NCBI GenBank assembly: GCA_905187695.1 | Contig: CAJJIY010000012.1 | Span: 1-41,234, forward strand | Length of the DNA stretch: 41,234 bases | DNA from: an uncultured Eubacteriales bacterium | Lineage (GTDB): Bacteria; Bacillota; Clostridia; Oscillospirales; CAG-272 | Direction: 5' to 3' | Made by a program: the position numbers and the translations under genes | The notes under the pieces: model-generated | The model's input: the letters and a program-made list of their open reading frames with translations, nothing else | Databases searched by the model: none | What the model was told of the DNA's origin: nothing | Shown: piece after piece, positions 8,522-16,706 of the stretch | How the letters are laid out: each line of letters opens with the position of its first letter | Numbering within the stretch: position 1 is the stretch's first letter

Positions 8522-9907
8522 TTACAGCGAAAGTCCGCGATCTTTAATCAGTTTCGTGACTTCTCCCACAAAGTGCCGGCAAAGTTCCTCGCTGTCGGCC
8601 TCTGCCATCACGCGGATGACCGGCTCCGTGCCGCTCCGCCGAAGAAGCATCCGTCCGTTCCCGGAAAGTTTTTCGTTCAGTTCAGCCACTTTTGCAAGTA
8701 CAACCGGGTCATTTGCGGCTTCATCCTTATTTTTCACCCGCACATTTTCCTGATACTGCGGGAAAAAGACGACCGGCGCGCACAACTTGGAGAGCGGCAG
8801 TTTGCGGTCGAGCACTTCTTCGGTCAGCATAATGGCCGTTAAAATCCCGTCTCCGGTGGTGGCATATTTTTTCAGGATGATGTGTCCGGACTGTTCTCCC
8901 CCCACCATGTAGTTGTTTTTCTGCATACATTCATACACAAAACGGTCGCCGACCGTGGTGGTTTCATAGCCGATGCCGGCCTTGTCAAACGCCCGGAAAA
9001 GCCCGATGTTGGACATGATGGTTGCCACGGCTTTGTTGCCGTTGAGCGCGCCGCGCTCCCGCAGCCGGTTGGCCAGCACGAAAAGAATGTGATCGCCCGT
9101 CACCAGATTGCCGTTTTCATCCACTGCCTGACAGCGGTCCGCGTCTCCGTCAAAAGCAAAACCCAGGTCCAGCTTGTTTTCCAGCACAAATTTCTGCAGT
9201 CCTTCCATGTGCGTGGATCCGGCGTTTTCGTTGATATTGAGCCCGTTGGGGTGATTGTTAAGGATGTAAGTCCGCGCGCCCAGCGCCTCAAATACCGCGC
9301 CCGCGATCATCCAGGACGCGCCGTTGGCACAGTCAAGTCCGATACGCAGATTTTTGTAAGAATGCTCTGCCAGCGAAATAAGATAGCCGACATAGCGGTT
9401 CCGCCCCGCCACATAGTCCGTAATGCAGCCGATATCCGCCCCGGTAGCTTCCGGCAGTTCCCCGGAAAGGCCGAGCGCCGCAAAATCCCCGTCCAGATAT
9501 TTTTCCAGCAACGCAATGGTCCGGTCATCCATTTTTTCACCGTTGCGGTTGACGATTTTGATACCGTTATCGGTGTAAACATTATGAGATGCCGAAATCA
9601 TCACGCCGCAGTCAAAATCGTCCCGGCGGGTGACAAACGATACACTTGGCGTGGTGGTGACATGAAGCATATACGCATCCGCGCCGGAAGCCGTCAGCCC
9701 CGCCACAATCGCATATTCAAACATATAGCTGGAACGCCTTGTGTCTTTGCCGATCACCACGCGGGTCTTGTGGTGATTTTCTTTACAGCCGGACAGCGCG
9801 CTGGCATAGTACCATCCAAGGAAACGCCCGATGCGATAAGCCTGCCCCGAAGTCAGGGTCACGCCCGCCTCTCCGCGGAATCCGTCTGTACCGAAATATT
9901 TTCCCAA
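8522..9907 (-). CDS. glmM: Phosphoglucosamine mutase
   Basis: Interconverts glucosamine-6-P and glucosamine-1-P. The protein has 461 residues, the normal GlmM size. Motifs are YFGTDGFRG at the N-terminus, the phosphoserine loop MISASHN (catalytic Ser107), the metal loop DGDADR (253-258), GGEQSGHI and RRSGTEPVIRVM. The start is a TTG with AAAGGAGG nine bases upstream; the nearby ATG is in another frame. It is the first gene of the operon, with a full-consensus promoter at 9970-9998. Downstream order is glmM, acetyltransferase, glmS ribozyme, glmS. Confidence 0.95.
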   Translation of the reverse strand: MGKYFGTDGFRGEAGVTLTSGQAYRIGRFLGWYYASALSGCKENHHKTRVVIGKDTRRSSYMFEYAIVAGLTASGADAYMLHVTTTPSVSFVTRRDDFDCGVMISASHNVYTDNGIKIVNRNGEKMDDRTIALLEKYLDGDFAALGLSGELPEATGADIGCITDYVAGRNRYVGYLISLAEHSYKNLRIGLDCANGASWMIAGAVFEALGARTYILNNHPNGLNINENAGSTHMEGLQKFVLENKLDLGFAFDGDADRCQAVDENGNLVTGDHILFVLANRLRERGALNGNKAVATIMSNIGLFRAFDKAGIGYETTTVGDRFVYECMQKNNYMVGGEQSGHIILKKYATTGDGILTAIMLTEEVLDRKLPLSKLCAPVVFFPQYQENVRVKNKDEAANDPVVLAKVAELNEKLSGNGRMLLRRSGTEPVIRVMAEADSEELCRHFVGEVTKLIKDRGLSL

Positions 9908-9969
9908 ATTTCATTCCTCCTTTTTGAATTTTCCGTCCCGGCCGATCCCTGCCGAAACGAAACAAGTTT

Positions 9970-9998
9970 ATTATACGCCATTCTGAAAATAATGTCAA
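9970..9998 (-). promoter_or_regulatory. Consensus sigma-A promoter of the glmM-glmS operon
   Basis: Minus-strand TTGACA (9993-9998), 17-base spacer, TATAAT (9970-9975). It is the only clear promoter for the three genes down to 5781, because no promoter-like pair is visible between 7829 and 8522. Confidence 0.85.
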
Positions 9999-10070
9999 GA
10001 AAAACAAACTGATCAAAGAAAACTTTTCCCACCGAAAGTATATGGAAAAAGCGGGCATCCGCACACAGAA

Positions 10071-10098
10071 AAAATTCCCGGCGGACCGCGCGCCGGGA
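10071..10098 (-). terminator. Second of two tandem terminators after the uxu operon
   Basis: Stem TTCCCGGCG/CGCCGGGAA (10075-10083 with 10091-10099) with a seven-base loop; the minus strand continues into a run of T. It backs up the hairpin at 10111-10132. Confidence 0.75.
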
Positions 10099-10100
10099 AA

Positions 10101-10132
10101 ATATAAAAATCCGGCCGCGGGAAGGCGGCCGG
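10101..10132 (-). terminator. First terminator after the uxu operon
   Basis: An 8-bp GC stem (10111-10118 with 10125-10132), six-base loop, then ATTTTTATAT on the minus strand. It lies 12 bases past the SDR stop codon. Confidence 0.85.
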
Positions 10133-10144
10133 AACAAAATACTT

Positions 10145-10975
10145 TTAAACACCCGAATAGGCGTTGAAACCGCCGTCCACAGGGAGAACGGTGCCGGTGA
10201 CAAAACCGCTGGCTTTATCGCTGGCAAGGAAGAGGAGCGCACCGTAAAGATCGCTCACTTCCCCAAAGCGCCCCTGCGGGGTACCGGCCAAAATCTTGCC
10301 GGTGCGGGGCGTGGGCTTGCCAGCATCGTCAAAGAGCAATGCGCGGTTCTGATTGGTGACAAAAAAGCCGGGCGCAATGGCGTTGCACCGGATGCCGCAG
10401 GGAGCGAAATGCACGGCCAGCCACTGTGTGAAATTGGACACGCCGGCTTTGGCGGCGCTGTAAGCCGGGATCTTGGTCAGCGGGCGATAGGCGTTCATCG
10501 AAGAAATATTGATGATGTTTCCGCCCGTCTTTACCATATCGGCGGCAAATACCTGCGTGACCAGAAAAGCCGTGGTGATGTTGAGATCAAAAACAAAACG
10601 GAGCCCCGATTCTTCCAGCGCGAAGAAATCCTTTTCAGCCTTTGTATCGGGCGACAGGGTCTCGTTTGCGGTGGTGGCGCTCGGATGATTGCCGCCCGCA
10701 CCGTTAATCAGCAGATTGACCGGCCCAAAAGCGGCGTTCGCCGCATCATGCGCCTGTCGGATCTCCTCTTTTTTCAGGCAGTTGCAGGGAACGGCCAGCG
10801 TGTTTTCCCCGATTTCTTTTTGCAGTTCGCGGACGGCTTTTTCGTTGATATCCAACAAGGCCACCCGTGCGCCGCACGCCGCCAGAACCCGCGCGAACTG
10901 CCCCATCAGCACGCCGCCCGCGCCGGTAATGACCGCAACTTTATCCGAAAGATCTACTGTAAATGGCAGATTCAT
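10145..10975 (-). CDS. uxuB: SDR-family D-mannonate oxidoreductase (fructuronate reductase)
   Basis: A classical short-chain dehydrogenase of 276 residues with the cofactor motif ITGAGGVLMGQFA, the structural NGAGG segment and the catalytic YSAAK motif. In Bacillus-type organisms the fructuronate reductase is an SDR of this kind (YjmF), unlike the long-chain UxuB of E. coli. Direct linkage to UxuA (start and stop overlap as ATGA at 10972-10975) strongly supports reduction of D-fructuronate to D-mannonate. AGGAGG lies eight bases before the ATG. It is the last gene of the operon and is followed by two terminators. Gluconate 5-dehydrogenase is the main alternative reading. Confidence 0.85.
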   Translation of the reverse strand: MNLPFTVDLSDKVAVITGAGGVLMGQFARVLAACGARVALLDINEKAVRELQKEIGENTLAVPCNCLKKEEIRQAHDAANAAFGPVNLLINGAGGNHPSATTANETLSPDTKAEKDFFALEESGLRFVFDLNITTAFLVTQVFAADMVKTGGNIINISSMNAYRPLTKIPAYSAAKAGVSNFTQWLAVHFAPCGIRCNAIAPGFFVTNQNRALLFDDAGKPTPRTGKILAGTPQGRFGEVSDLYGALLFLASDKASGFVTGTVLPVDGGFNAYSGV

Positions 10976-12009
10976 CTTTTTTCCTCCTTTGAAACAGCCT
11001 CAAAAAGGCCGGAAAGATAGCACGCGCCCATGGCGCGATCATAAAGCCCATAGCCGGGCTTGCCTTCCTCGCCCCACACATTCCGGCCGTGATCCGGACG
11101 CACATAACCGTCAAAACCGCCCCGGACAAGCGCCTTTACCACGCCGTAAATATCCAGACTGCCATCCGCCGTCCGATGACCGTTTTCATAAAAATTGGTC
11201 TCGTTGGTATAGGCCAGTTGCCGCAGATGCGCGAAATACACGCGGCCGGCAAATTCCTCGGCCATACGCGGCAGGTCGTTCCCTCTCCCCGCGCCCAACG
11301 ACCCGGTGCAGAAGGTCAGGCCGTTATGCCCGTCTGGCACGGCCGCAAAAAGCCGGCGCAGATCCGCCGCATTGGAAATGATGCGCGGCAGGCCGAAAAT
11401 GTCAAAGGGCGGATCGTCCGGATGGATGGCCATCCGGATGCCGGCCTCGCGGCAGGCAGGCATGACGCCGCGCAGAAAATAAACGAGATTTTCAAACAGC
11501 GTTTCATGGCTCATGCCGCTGTAGGCTGAAAGCAGTGCGTTCAGTTCGTCCTCCCGATAGCTCTCATCCCAACCCGGCAAACGCAGATGATGCGGATCCA
11601 GCGAGCGGAGCGCCGCCTCGCTATAAGCAAGCGATTCCGAGCCGTCGGCGTGACGGTAATGCAGATCGGTGCGGAGCCAGTCGAAGACCGGCATGAAATT
11701 ATAGCAAACGCACTTTACGCCCACCGCGCCGCAGGCCAGAATGTTTTTCCGATAGGCCTCTATGTAAGCGTCCCGCGTAGGGCGGCCGAGTTTGATATCT
11801 TCATGCACCGGAATGCTCTCTATAACTTCCATGGAAAGCCCATGGCTTTCGGAAAGCGCCCGCAAACGACGGAGTTTTTCCACCGGCCAGACCTCGCCGA
11901 CCGGCACATCGTAAACCGCCGTCACCACCCCGTCAACGCCCGGAATCTGCGCGATATGGGAAAGCGGAATCCGATCCTCTTCCACATACCACCGAAAAGT
12001 CATTTTCAT
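10972..12009 (-). CDS. uxuA: Mannonate dehydratase
   Basis: Dehydrates D-mannonate to 2-keto-3-deoxygluconate. The 345-residue TIM-barrel protein begins with MKMTFRWYVEEDRIPL and has the family segments IPVHEDIKLG, MAIHPDDPP, FCTGSLG and the C-terminal RPDHGRNVWGE, all typical of UxuA. A GGGGGAG site precedes the ATG, and the start overlaps the stop of the upstream Gfo/Idh/MocA gene by four bases. The pathway also needs a uronate isomerase, KDG kinase and aldolase, none of which is in the window. Confidence 0.96.
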   Translation of the reverse strand: MKMTFRWYVEEDRIPLSHIAQIPGVDGVVTAVYDVPVGEVWPVEKLRRLRALSESHGLSMEVIESIPVHEDIKLGRPTRDAYIEAYRKNILACGAVGVKCVCYNFMPVFDWLRTDLHYRHADGSESLAYSEAALRSLDPHHLRLPGWDESYREDELNALLSAYSGMSHETLFENLVYFLRGVMPACREAGIRMAIHPDDPPFDIFGLPRIISNAADLRRLFAAVPDGHNGLTFCTGSLGAGRGNDLPRMAEEFAGRVYFAHLRQLAYTNETNFYENGHRTADGSLDIYGVVKALVRGGFDGYVRPDHGRNVWGEEGKPGYGLYDRAMGACYLSGLFEAVSKEEKR

Positions 12010-12998
12010 ATGATTTCTCCCCCTGTTTCCACTTCCTGCCCGCCGCTTCGGTAAGCCGCCAGGATCATGCGCACCACGCGCGCTGCCTCGCGCCCGGAAA
12101 CCTCAAAAGGTTCATCTGTCCGGACACAGCGGTAAAAATCCCCGATTAAGCGAATGTGTCCGTTTCCGTAACAGCATTTGCCCGGCGTTTTGATTTTTTC
12201 CTCAAAAAACGCAGTCTGACCGGCCACAATGACGGCGTGCGGTAAGACCACCACCTCTCGTCCGTCGGCCAACCGCGCCGTAACCGACACCGGCAGATCG
12301 CCCGCCGAGCCGACTGTGGCCACGAAAGTAAAATCCGTCCTGCCGCGGCACCGGAGAAACGCCGTGTCTTCCACTTCAATAACCGACGGCAAAGAAAGAT
12401 TGGCCACACTGGCCGAAAGGCGCGTGGGCATTCCGAAAAACCACTGGCAAAGATCCAGCGTGTGGAGCGCCTGATTAATGAGCACGCCGCCCCCTTCGGT
12501 CTTCCATTTGCCACGCCAGGCGTCCTGCCCGTAATAGGCCGCGTCCCGGTGCCAGACCACGCTGCCGTGCGCCGCCGTCACGCGGTTTTCCGAAAAGAGT
12601 CTGCGTGCAAAAAGGTTGGCGGGATTGGTCCGGTTCTGATGACAGACCCCCAACTTTGCCGGAGAGGCCGCCTCGGCCGCCAGAATCCGGCCGATGTCGG
12701 ATTCTTTGATGCAAAGCGGCTTTTCGCAAAGAACCGAAATTCCCCGCGTAAGCGCCGCCACAATCATGTCTGCATGACAGAAATGCGGCGTGCAGATGTG
12801 CACAATATCCGGGCGTACCTGATCAAGCATTTCCTCGTAATCGGTAAAGATTGGGCAGGAAAGATGAAAGCGCTCCGCGGCTGCAACCGCGCGTTCGGGG
12901 CGGATGTCGCAAAGCGCGGCGATCTCCTCCCCCAGACGGGTGAGCGCGTCCAGATGCACCGGCCCGATGGTGCCGATGCCGACCACCGCGCTCTTCAT
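12006..12998 (-). CDS. Gfo/Idh/MocA family oxidoreductase 1
   Basis: An NAD(P)-dependent sugar oxidoreductase of 330 residues. The N-terminal Rossmann motif is VVGIGTIGPVH and the dinucleotide-domain Lys is in the CEKPL motif (residues 91-95). The C-terminal domain has the WKTEGGGVLINQALHTLDL segment that places a catalytic His. Family members oxidise or reduce a sugar hydroxyl, commonly at C2, C3 or C4. It overlaps both neighbours by four bases (ATGA) and lacks a strong Shine-Dalgarno sequence, so it is probably translated by coupling. Only 330 residues against 374 for its neighbour; the two are paralogues, not a recent duplication. Confidence 0.88.
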   Translation of the reverse strand: MKSAVVGIGTIGPVHLDALTRLGEEIAALCDIRPERAVAAAERFHLSCPIFTDYEEMLDQVRPDIVHICTPHFCHADMIVAALTRGISVLCEKPLCIKESDIGRILAAEAASPAKLGVCHQNRTNPANLFARRLFSENRVTAAHGSVVWHRDAAYYGQDAWRGKWKTEGGGVLINQALHTLDLCQWFFGMPTRLSASVANLSLPSVIEVEDTAFLRCRGRTDFTFVATVGSAGDLPVSVTARLADGREVVVLPHAVIVAGQTAFFEEKIKTPGKCCYGNGHIRLIGDFYRCVRTDEPFEVSGREAARVVRMILAAYRSGGQEVETGGEII

Positions 12999-14119
12999 GC
13001 TTTTTGCTCGCTTTCGGCAATACGCTTTTGCAATTCTTCAAAATACAGATCGTCGTCGACCGGAACGGGCACCTCTTTGCCTAAAAACGCGGAAAGAAGC
13101 ATGGCGTCCATCAGTTCCACTCCGGCAAGGCCGTCCTGCCCTTTTACATAAAGCGGTTCAATGCCCAGCGCCGCGTTGACAAAATTGCGGATAATCCCGG
13201 TATGCTGCAGGTTTTCCCCCTCGGTTTCCACCAGTATCTCTTCTCTTTTCGGCTCGCAGAATTTTTCCTTCGCCGTTTCCGAAAATTCACGCGCCCCCAT
13301 GGAAAGCCGGGTAAAGTGCAGTTTTCCGCCCTCGGCAATCAGTTTGCCGTTGTTGCCGACCACTTCAAAACGGTTTGTGCCGCCCGCTTCACCGGTTTTG
13401 GTGATGAACACACCGGTGGCTCCGTTTTTGTAAAAGAGCACAGAGGTGACATCGTCCTCCACTTCAATTTTATGGTCGCGACCAAAGGCGCAGTAGGAAG
13501 AAACACGCTCCGGCATCATCCCGGTGACCCAACTGATGAGATCCAGCTGGTGAGGGCACTGATTGAGGAGCACGCCGCCGCCCTCGCCCTTCCAGGTGGC
13601 GCGCCACGAGGAAGAATCATAATAAGCCTGCGGACGGAACCAGTTGGTGATGATCCAGTTGATACGGCGCACCTCGCCGATCTCTCCCGCAGCAATCATT
13701 TCGCGCATTTTCCGGTAGACCGGATCGGTCCGCTGGTTGAACATCAGCCCAAAAAGCCGGTCGGAGCGGTCAGCCACGGCATTCATTTCTTTCACCTGCC
13801 GGGTATAGACGCCGGCCGGCTTTTCGCAAAGCACATGTACGCCATGCGTAAGGCCGTATTCGCTGATCTCCGGATGCAGATAGTGCGGCGTTTCCACCAT
13901 CACCATATCCACCAATCCGCTGTCGATAAGGGCCTTGTAGGAGGAAAATGCAGGACCGTCATAACCCGTTGCCGCCCGGAAAGCCGAGAGCGCCGCTTCA
14001 TCAATATCGCAGACAGCCGCCACATGCGCACGCTCGATCTTGCCCGCGCCGAAGATTTTTTTCATGTAATAAGTGGCCTGTGTACCCGTTCCGATAATCC
14101 CGATCCGAATCTCTTCCAT
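12995..14119 (-). CDS. Gfo/Idh/MocA family oxidoreductase 2
   Basis: A 374-residue paralogue of the next gene with Rossmann motif IGIIGTGTQATYY, CEKPAG for the cofactor Lys, and WKGEGGGVLLNQCPHQLDL around the catalytic His. The start chosen is the ATG with AAAGGAG nine bases upstream; an in-frame upstream extension overlaps the preceding gene and carries no conserved sequence. It follows the TIM-barrel gene by four bases. Pairing of two such oxidoreductases with two xylose-isomerase-like proteins is typical of clusters that oxidise a sugar, process the keto form and reduce it again. Substrate unknown. Confidence 0.88.
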   Translation of the reverse strand: MEEIRIGIIGTGTQATYYMKKIFGAGKIERAHVAAVCDIDEAALSAFRAATGYDGPAFSSYKALIDSGLVDMVMVETPHYLHPEISEYGLTHGVHVLCEKPAGVYTRQVKEMNAVADRSDRLFGLMFNQRTDPVYRKMREMIAAGEIGEVRRINWIITNWFRPQAYYDSSSWRATWKGEGGGVLLNQCPHQLDLISWVTGMMPERVSSYCAFGRDHKIEVEDDVTSVLFYKNGATGVFITKTGEAGGTNRFEVVGNNGKLIAEGGKLHFTRLSMGAREFSETAKEKFCEPKREEILVETEGENLQHTGIIRNFVNAALGIEPLYVKGQDGLAGVELMDAMLLSAFLGKEVPVPVDDDLYFEELQKRIAESEQKA

Positions 14120-14123
14120 GTTT

Positions 14124-14906
14124 TTATTCTCCTTTGAAATTTTTTTGCAGATACGCAATGCTACGCCCGACTTCGCCAAGCGGATCGGCGCAGTCGGTCG
14201 CGTCATCCTCTTCCACCAACGCATAGCTGACACCGGCTCCGGAGAGCGATGCCATTATCTGCGCCCAGTTCAGGTTGCCGTCTCCCACCGGCGCAAACGC
14301 CGGCACGAATTTTCTCTCCGGGAAAGTCGGCAGATAATCCTTGAGATGCACGCACGCACACCGGTTGCGGCATTTTTCGATATACTCGGTCACCGAAACG
14401 CCGCCCGCCTGTAGCCAGAAGGTATCCAGGGTGAAATTGACCTCCGGACAGGTTCTGAAAATCCGGTCGAAGATGGTTTCGCCGTCCGAAAGGCGCTGAA
14501 ACTCGTGATGGTGGTGGTGATAAAAGAATTGGGCGCCTTCGGCCTCTACCCGTCGCGCGGCCTCGCCAATCTTGGCGATATTCAGGAGAATCTGCTCTTC
14601 CGGCAACCCCTTGAACTCCATATAACCAAGGCCAATGCGCTCACATCCGAAACGACGGTGTTCCGCCACCAGCGCCTTGGTGTCGTTTAAGATCCGGTCA
14701 AGCGGCATATGCGTAAGCACCACCGGCAATCCGGTCTTTTCGCTCACCGCACGGATAACGGCCGGATTATAGGGGGCGCCGGAAAACTGAAGGCATTCAT
14801 AGCCCATGTCGCAGAGTTTTTCCGCCGTTTCCAGAAACGCCTGCGGGGTGGCGATCTGCTTACGAAGCGTGAAAAGATTGATGCCAAATGTCATTTTGCC
14901 TGCCAT
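14124..14906 (-). CDS. Sugar phosphate isomerase/epimerase-like TIM barrel 1
   Basis: A 260-residue xylose-isomerase-like (AP endonuclease family 2) TIM-barrel protein. A run of five His in FYHHHHHEF (about residues 128-136), FTLDTFW and CVHLKDY give the expected metal ligands at the barrel mouth. Homologues include hydroxypyruvate isomerases, 3-epimerases, inosose dehydratases and 3-keto-glycoside-processing enzymes, so the reaction cannot be assigned. AAAGGAG lies eight bases before the ATG; the start overlaps the upstream gene by 16 bases. Confidence 0.85.
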   Translation of the reverse strand: MAGKMTFGINLFTLRKQIATPQAFLETAEKLCDMGYECLQFSGAPYNPAVIRAVSEKTGLPVVLTHMPLDRILNDTKALVAEHRRFGCERIGLGYMEFKGLPEEQILLNIAKIGEAARRVEAEGAQFFYHHHHHEFQRLSDGETIFDRIFRTCPEVNFTLDTFWLQAGGVSVTEYIEKCRNRCACVHLKDYLPTFPERKFVPAFAPVGDGNLNWAQIMASLSGAGVSYALVEEDDATDCADPLGEVGRSIAYLQKNFKGE

Positions 14907-15763
14907 ATTTTTTCTCCTTTTTCTTCGGTTTCTTCGTATCCTGCGCGCCGGAGCCCGTTTTTGAGAGCGTTCACGGCGGCGGCAAAACTCTCCTGACGGC
15001 TCGGATAGGTAAATTTGCCGCGCAGTTCGCTGTGGTCAATGTCGCCATATCCCTCAAAGCGTTTCAGATGCGGCTCCAGCGTGAGCGTTGCATCCCGGCC
15101 ACTCTCCCGGATGCGGGTCAGGAGCCCCGGAATGTCCCCGTCTCCGAAGCCGGCCGGAACCAATTCTCCGGTTTTGACCATTACATCCTTGATATGGAAA
15201 TCATCAATCTTATCAAACAGTGCCGACAACGCGGCGGGTGCCGACTCGCCGCACTGCATAAAGTTGGCCGGGTCATAGACGAACCCCAATCCCGGAATGT
15301 CGGCGTGAACAATCTCCAGTACGCGTGAGAGCGTATCGCCGTAAATCTCTTTTTCATTTTCGTGATAAAAACGCACGCCCGCTTCTTTGGCGATTGCGCA
15401 CATTTCACGCAATGCCGAAAAGACCGCTTCCCTGTTTTCATAAGCGTGATAAAAACTGAAAATCCGCACCCGTTTTGCGCCGAAAATCTGCGCGATGCGG
15501 CAAACACGCCGTACTTTTTCCATATGTTCGGGCGCCTTTTCCAGGTCTACCTTCCCAAGCGGTGAGCCAATGGAAAAAACCAGGATACCGGCATCCCGAA
15601 GTTCTTTTGCGTAGTTCTGCGCTTCTTCATCGGTAAAATCCGCGATATTGCGTCCGCCAATGCTACGCAGTTCCAGCAGTGAAATGCCGTGTTTTTTCAT
15701 CTCCGCAATCTGATCGCAAAGCGCCGTGCCGCTCTCGTCCGCGAATGCACAAAGTCTGATCAT
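14891..15763 (-). CDS. Sugar phosphate isomerase/epimerase-like TIM barrel 2
   Basis: First gene of the six-gene operon, 290 residues, of the same superfamily as the next gene. Visible metal-site motifs are FYHENEKEIYG, VYDPANFMQCG, DDFHIKDV and the C-terminal LTLEPH. The N-terminus MIRLCAFADE is typical of a cytoplasmic protein with no signal peptide. AAGGGGG precedes the ATG. The promoter is at 15809-15836, divergent from the AraC gene. It may act on the keto-sugar made by the Gfo/Idh/MocA partners; this is inferred from context only. Confidence 0.85.
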   Translation of the reverse strand: MIRLCAFADESGTALCDQIAEMKKHGISLLELRSIGGRNIADFTDEEAQNYAKELRDAGILVFSIGSPLGKVDLEKAPEHMEKVRRVCRIAQIFGAKRVRIFSFYHAYENREAVFSALREMCAIAKEAGVRFYHENEKEIYGDTLSRVLEIVHADIPGLGFVYDPANFMQCGESAPAALSALFDKIDDFHIKDVMVKTGELVPAGFGDGDIPGLLTRIRESGRDATLTLEPHLKRFEGYGDIDHSELRGKFTYPSRQESFAAAVNALKNGLRRAGYEETEEKGEKIWQAK

Positions 15764-15778
15764 TTTTTCTTTTCCCCC

Positions 15779-15807
15779 TTGACGGATGATACTTTTTGCG
15801 CTACAAT
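15779..15807 (+). promoter_or_regulatory. Promoter of the AraC gene
   Basis: TTGACG (15779-15784), 17-base spacer, TACAAT (15802-15807). Its -10 lies one base from the -10 of the opposing promoter of the uronate operon, so the two polymerase sites overlap completely. Confidence 0.7.
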
Positions 15808-15808
15808 C

Positions 15809-15836
15809 ATTTTAGCACTATTTAAAATGAATTCAA
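15809..15836 (-). promoter_or_regulatory. Promoter of the six-gene sugar-acid operon
   Basis: Minus-strand TTGAAT (15831-15836), 16-base spacer, TAAAAT (15809-15814). It is weaker than the consensus, as expected for an activated catabolic promoter. Confidence 0.6.
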
Positions 15837-15840
15837 GGGC

Positions 15841-15854
15841 ATATCTTCAGATAT
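15841..15854. promoter_or_regulatory. Palindrome in the araC-uxu control region, possible operator
   Basis: ATATCT-TC-AGATAT is a perfect 6-bp inverted repeat just upstream of the minus-strand -35 and 26 bases before the AraC start codon. AraC proteins often bind direct repeats, so this may belong to another regulator or be chance in AT-rich DNA. Confidence 0.35.
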
Positions 15855-15880
15855 AAACTCAAAAATAGGAGAATATTAAG

Positions 15881-16639
15881 ATGCAGGAGATCCGGTTGTT
15901 TTATTATCGCCACAACAAAGGAGAATTGGCCACGGCCATCCGGCCGCTCTCCATTGCTTTTTACGACCTGACTTTATTGCTTTCCGGGGCGCTCATCTAT
16001 TCTGTCAACGGCACCGAACTGACGCTTTTGCCGGGAGACGCCCTTTTTCTGCCGCCCGGCACAAGGCGCGCCCGGAAAGAGGGATATGCAGACTATGTCA
16101 GCTTTAATTTCAACTGTGAGGAACCCCTGGTTTTTCCAACCCGTTTGCCGGGTATTCTGCACAGCGAGACCAAATTGCTGATTTCGGCGTGTGATGAAAT
16201 CTACCGGAAAACGCTCTCCTGCCGGGAGAAAATGACCGGGCAGATCCTGGGGGCGCTCCTTTGCCGTCTGGCAACCGACCGCGACCGGGAAAAATTGAAT
16301 CCGCTGACGGTCACAATCCTGCGCTATCTTCATACGCATCCAAATGAAAAAATAACGCTGGCAGACATCGGCCGGGCGACTCATTATTCGGCTGTTTACT
16401 GCGATACCGTGTTTAAAAAAGACATGGGGCGTTCGATTATTGACTACCACATTGACGCACGCGTCACCGAGGCCAAGAATCTGCTCACAGAAGGTTCTCT
16501 TTCCCTTTCCGCCGTGGCGGCGGCGGTCGGTTTTCCCGATTATAATTATTTTTCGCGCCTTTTTAAAAGCCGTATCGGTTATACGCCGCTTTTTTTCCGG
16601 CGGATGACAATCGAGAAGACCGATAACGGGCGCAAATAA
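15881..16639 (+). CDS. AraC-family transcriptional regulator
   Basis: A 252-residue regulator with an N-terminal cupin-like sensing domain (LLPGDALFLPPGTRRA is the typical strand-turn) and two C-terminal helix-turn-helix motifs (about residues 145-245, ending with VGFPDYNYFSRLFKSRIGYTP, split here by family convention into recognition helix and tail). GGAG lies nine bases before the ATG. Divergent from the sugar-acid operon with overlapping promoters, so it probably controls that operon and itself in response to a sugar or uronate. Confidence 0.9.
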   Translation: MQEIRLFYYRHNKGELATAIRPLSIAFYDLTLLLSGALIYSVNGTELTLLPGDALFLPPGTRRARKEGYADYVSFNFNCEEPLVFPTRLPGILHSETKLLISACDEIYRKTLSCREKMTGQILGALLCRLATDRDREKLNPLTVTILRYLHTHPNEKITLADIGRATHYSAVYCDTVFKKDMGRSIIDYHIDARVTEAKNLLTEGSLSLSAVAAAVGFPDYNYFSRLFKSRIGYTPLFFRRMTIEKTDNGRK

Positions 16640-16653
16640 ATCCGGCGCGGGAC

Positions 16654-16682
16654 TTGCTTTTCTTTTGGCTTTGTGCTAAAAT
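16654..16682 (+). promoter_or_regulatory. Promoter of the aminotransferase gene
   Basis: TTGCTT (16654-16659), 17-base spacer, TAAAAT (16677-16682), 24 bases before the start codon. It begins 15 bases after the AraC stop; no terminator is visible between them. Confidence 0.6.
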
Positions 16683-16706
16683 ATCTTATATTGCGAGGTG
16701 AACCCT

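Noticed and set aside
13000..14119. Gfo/Idh/MocA pair as a recent tandem duplication
   Set aside because: The two proteins differ in length and in most residues outside the shared motifs, so they are old paralogues.
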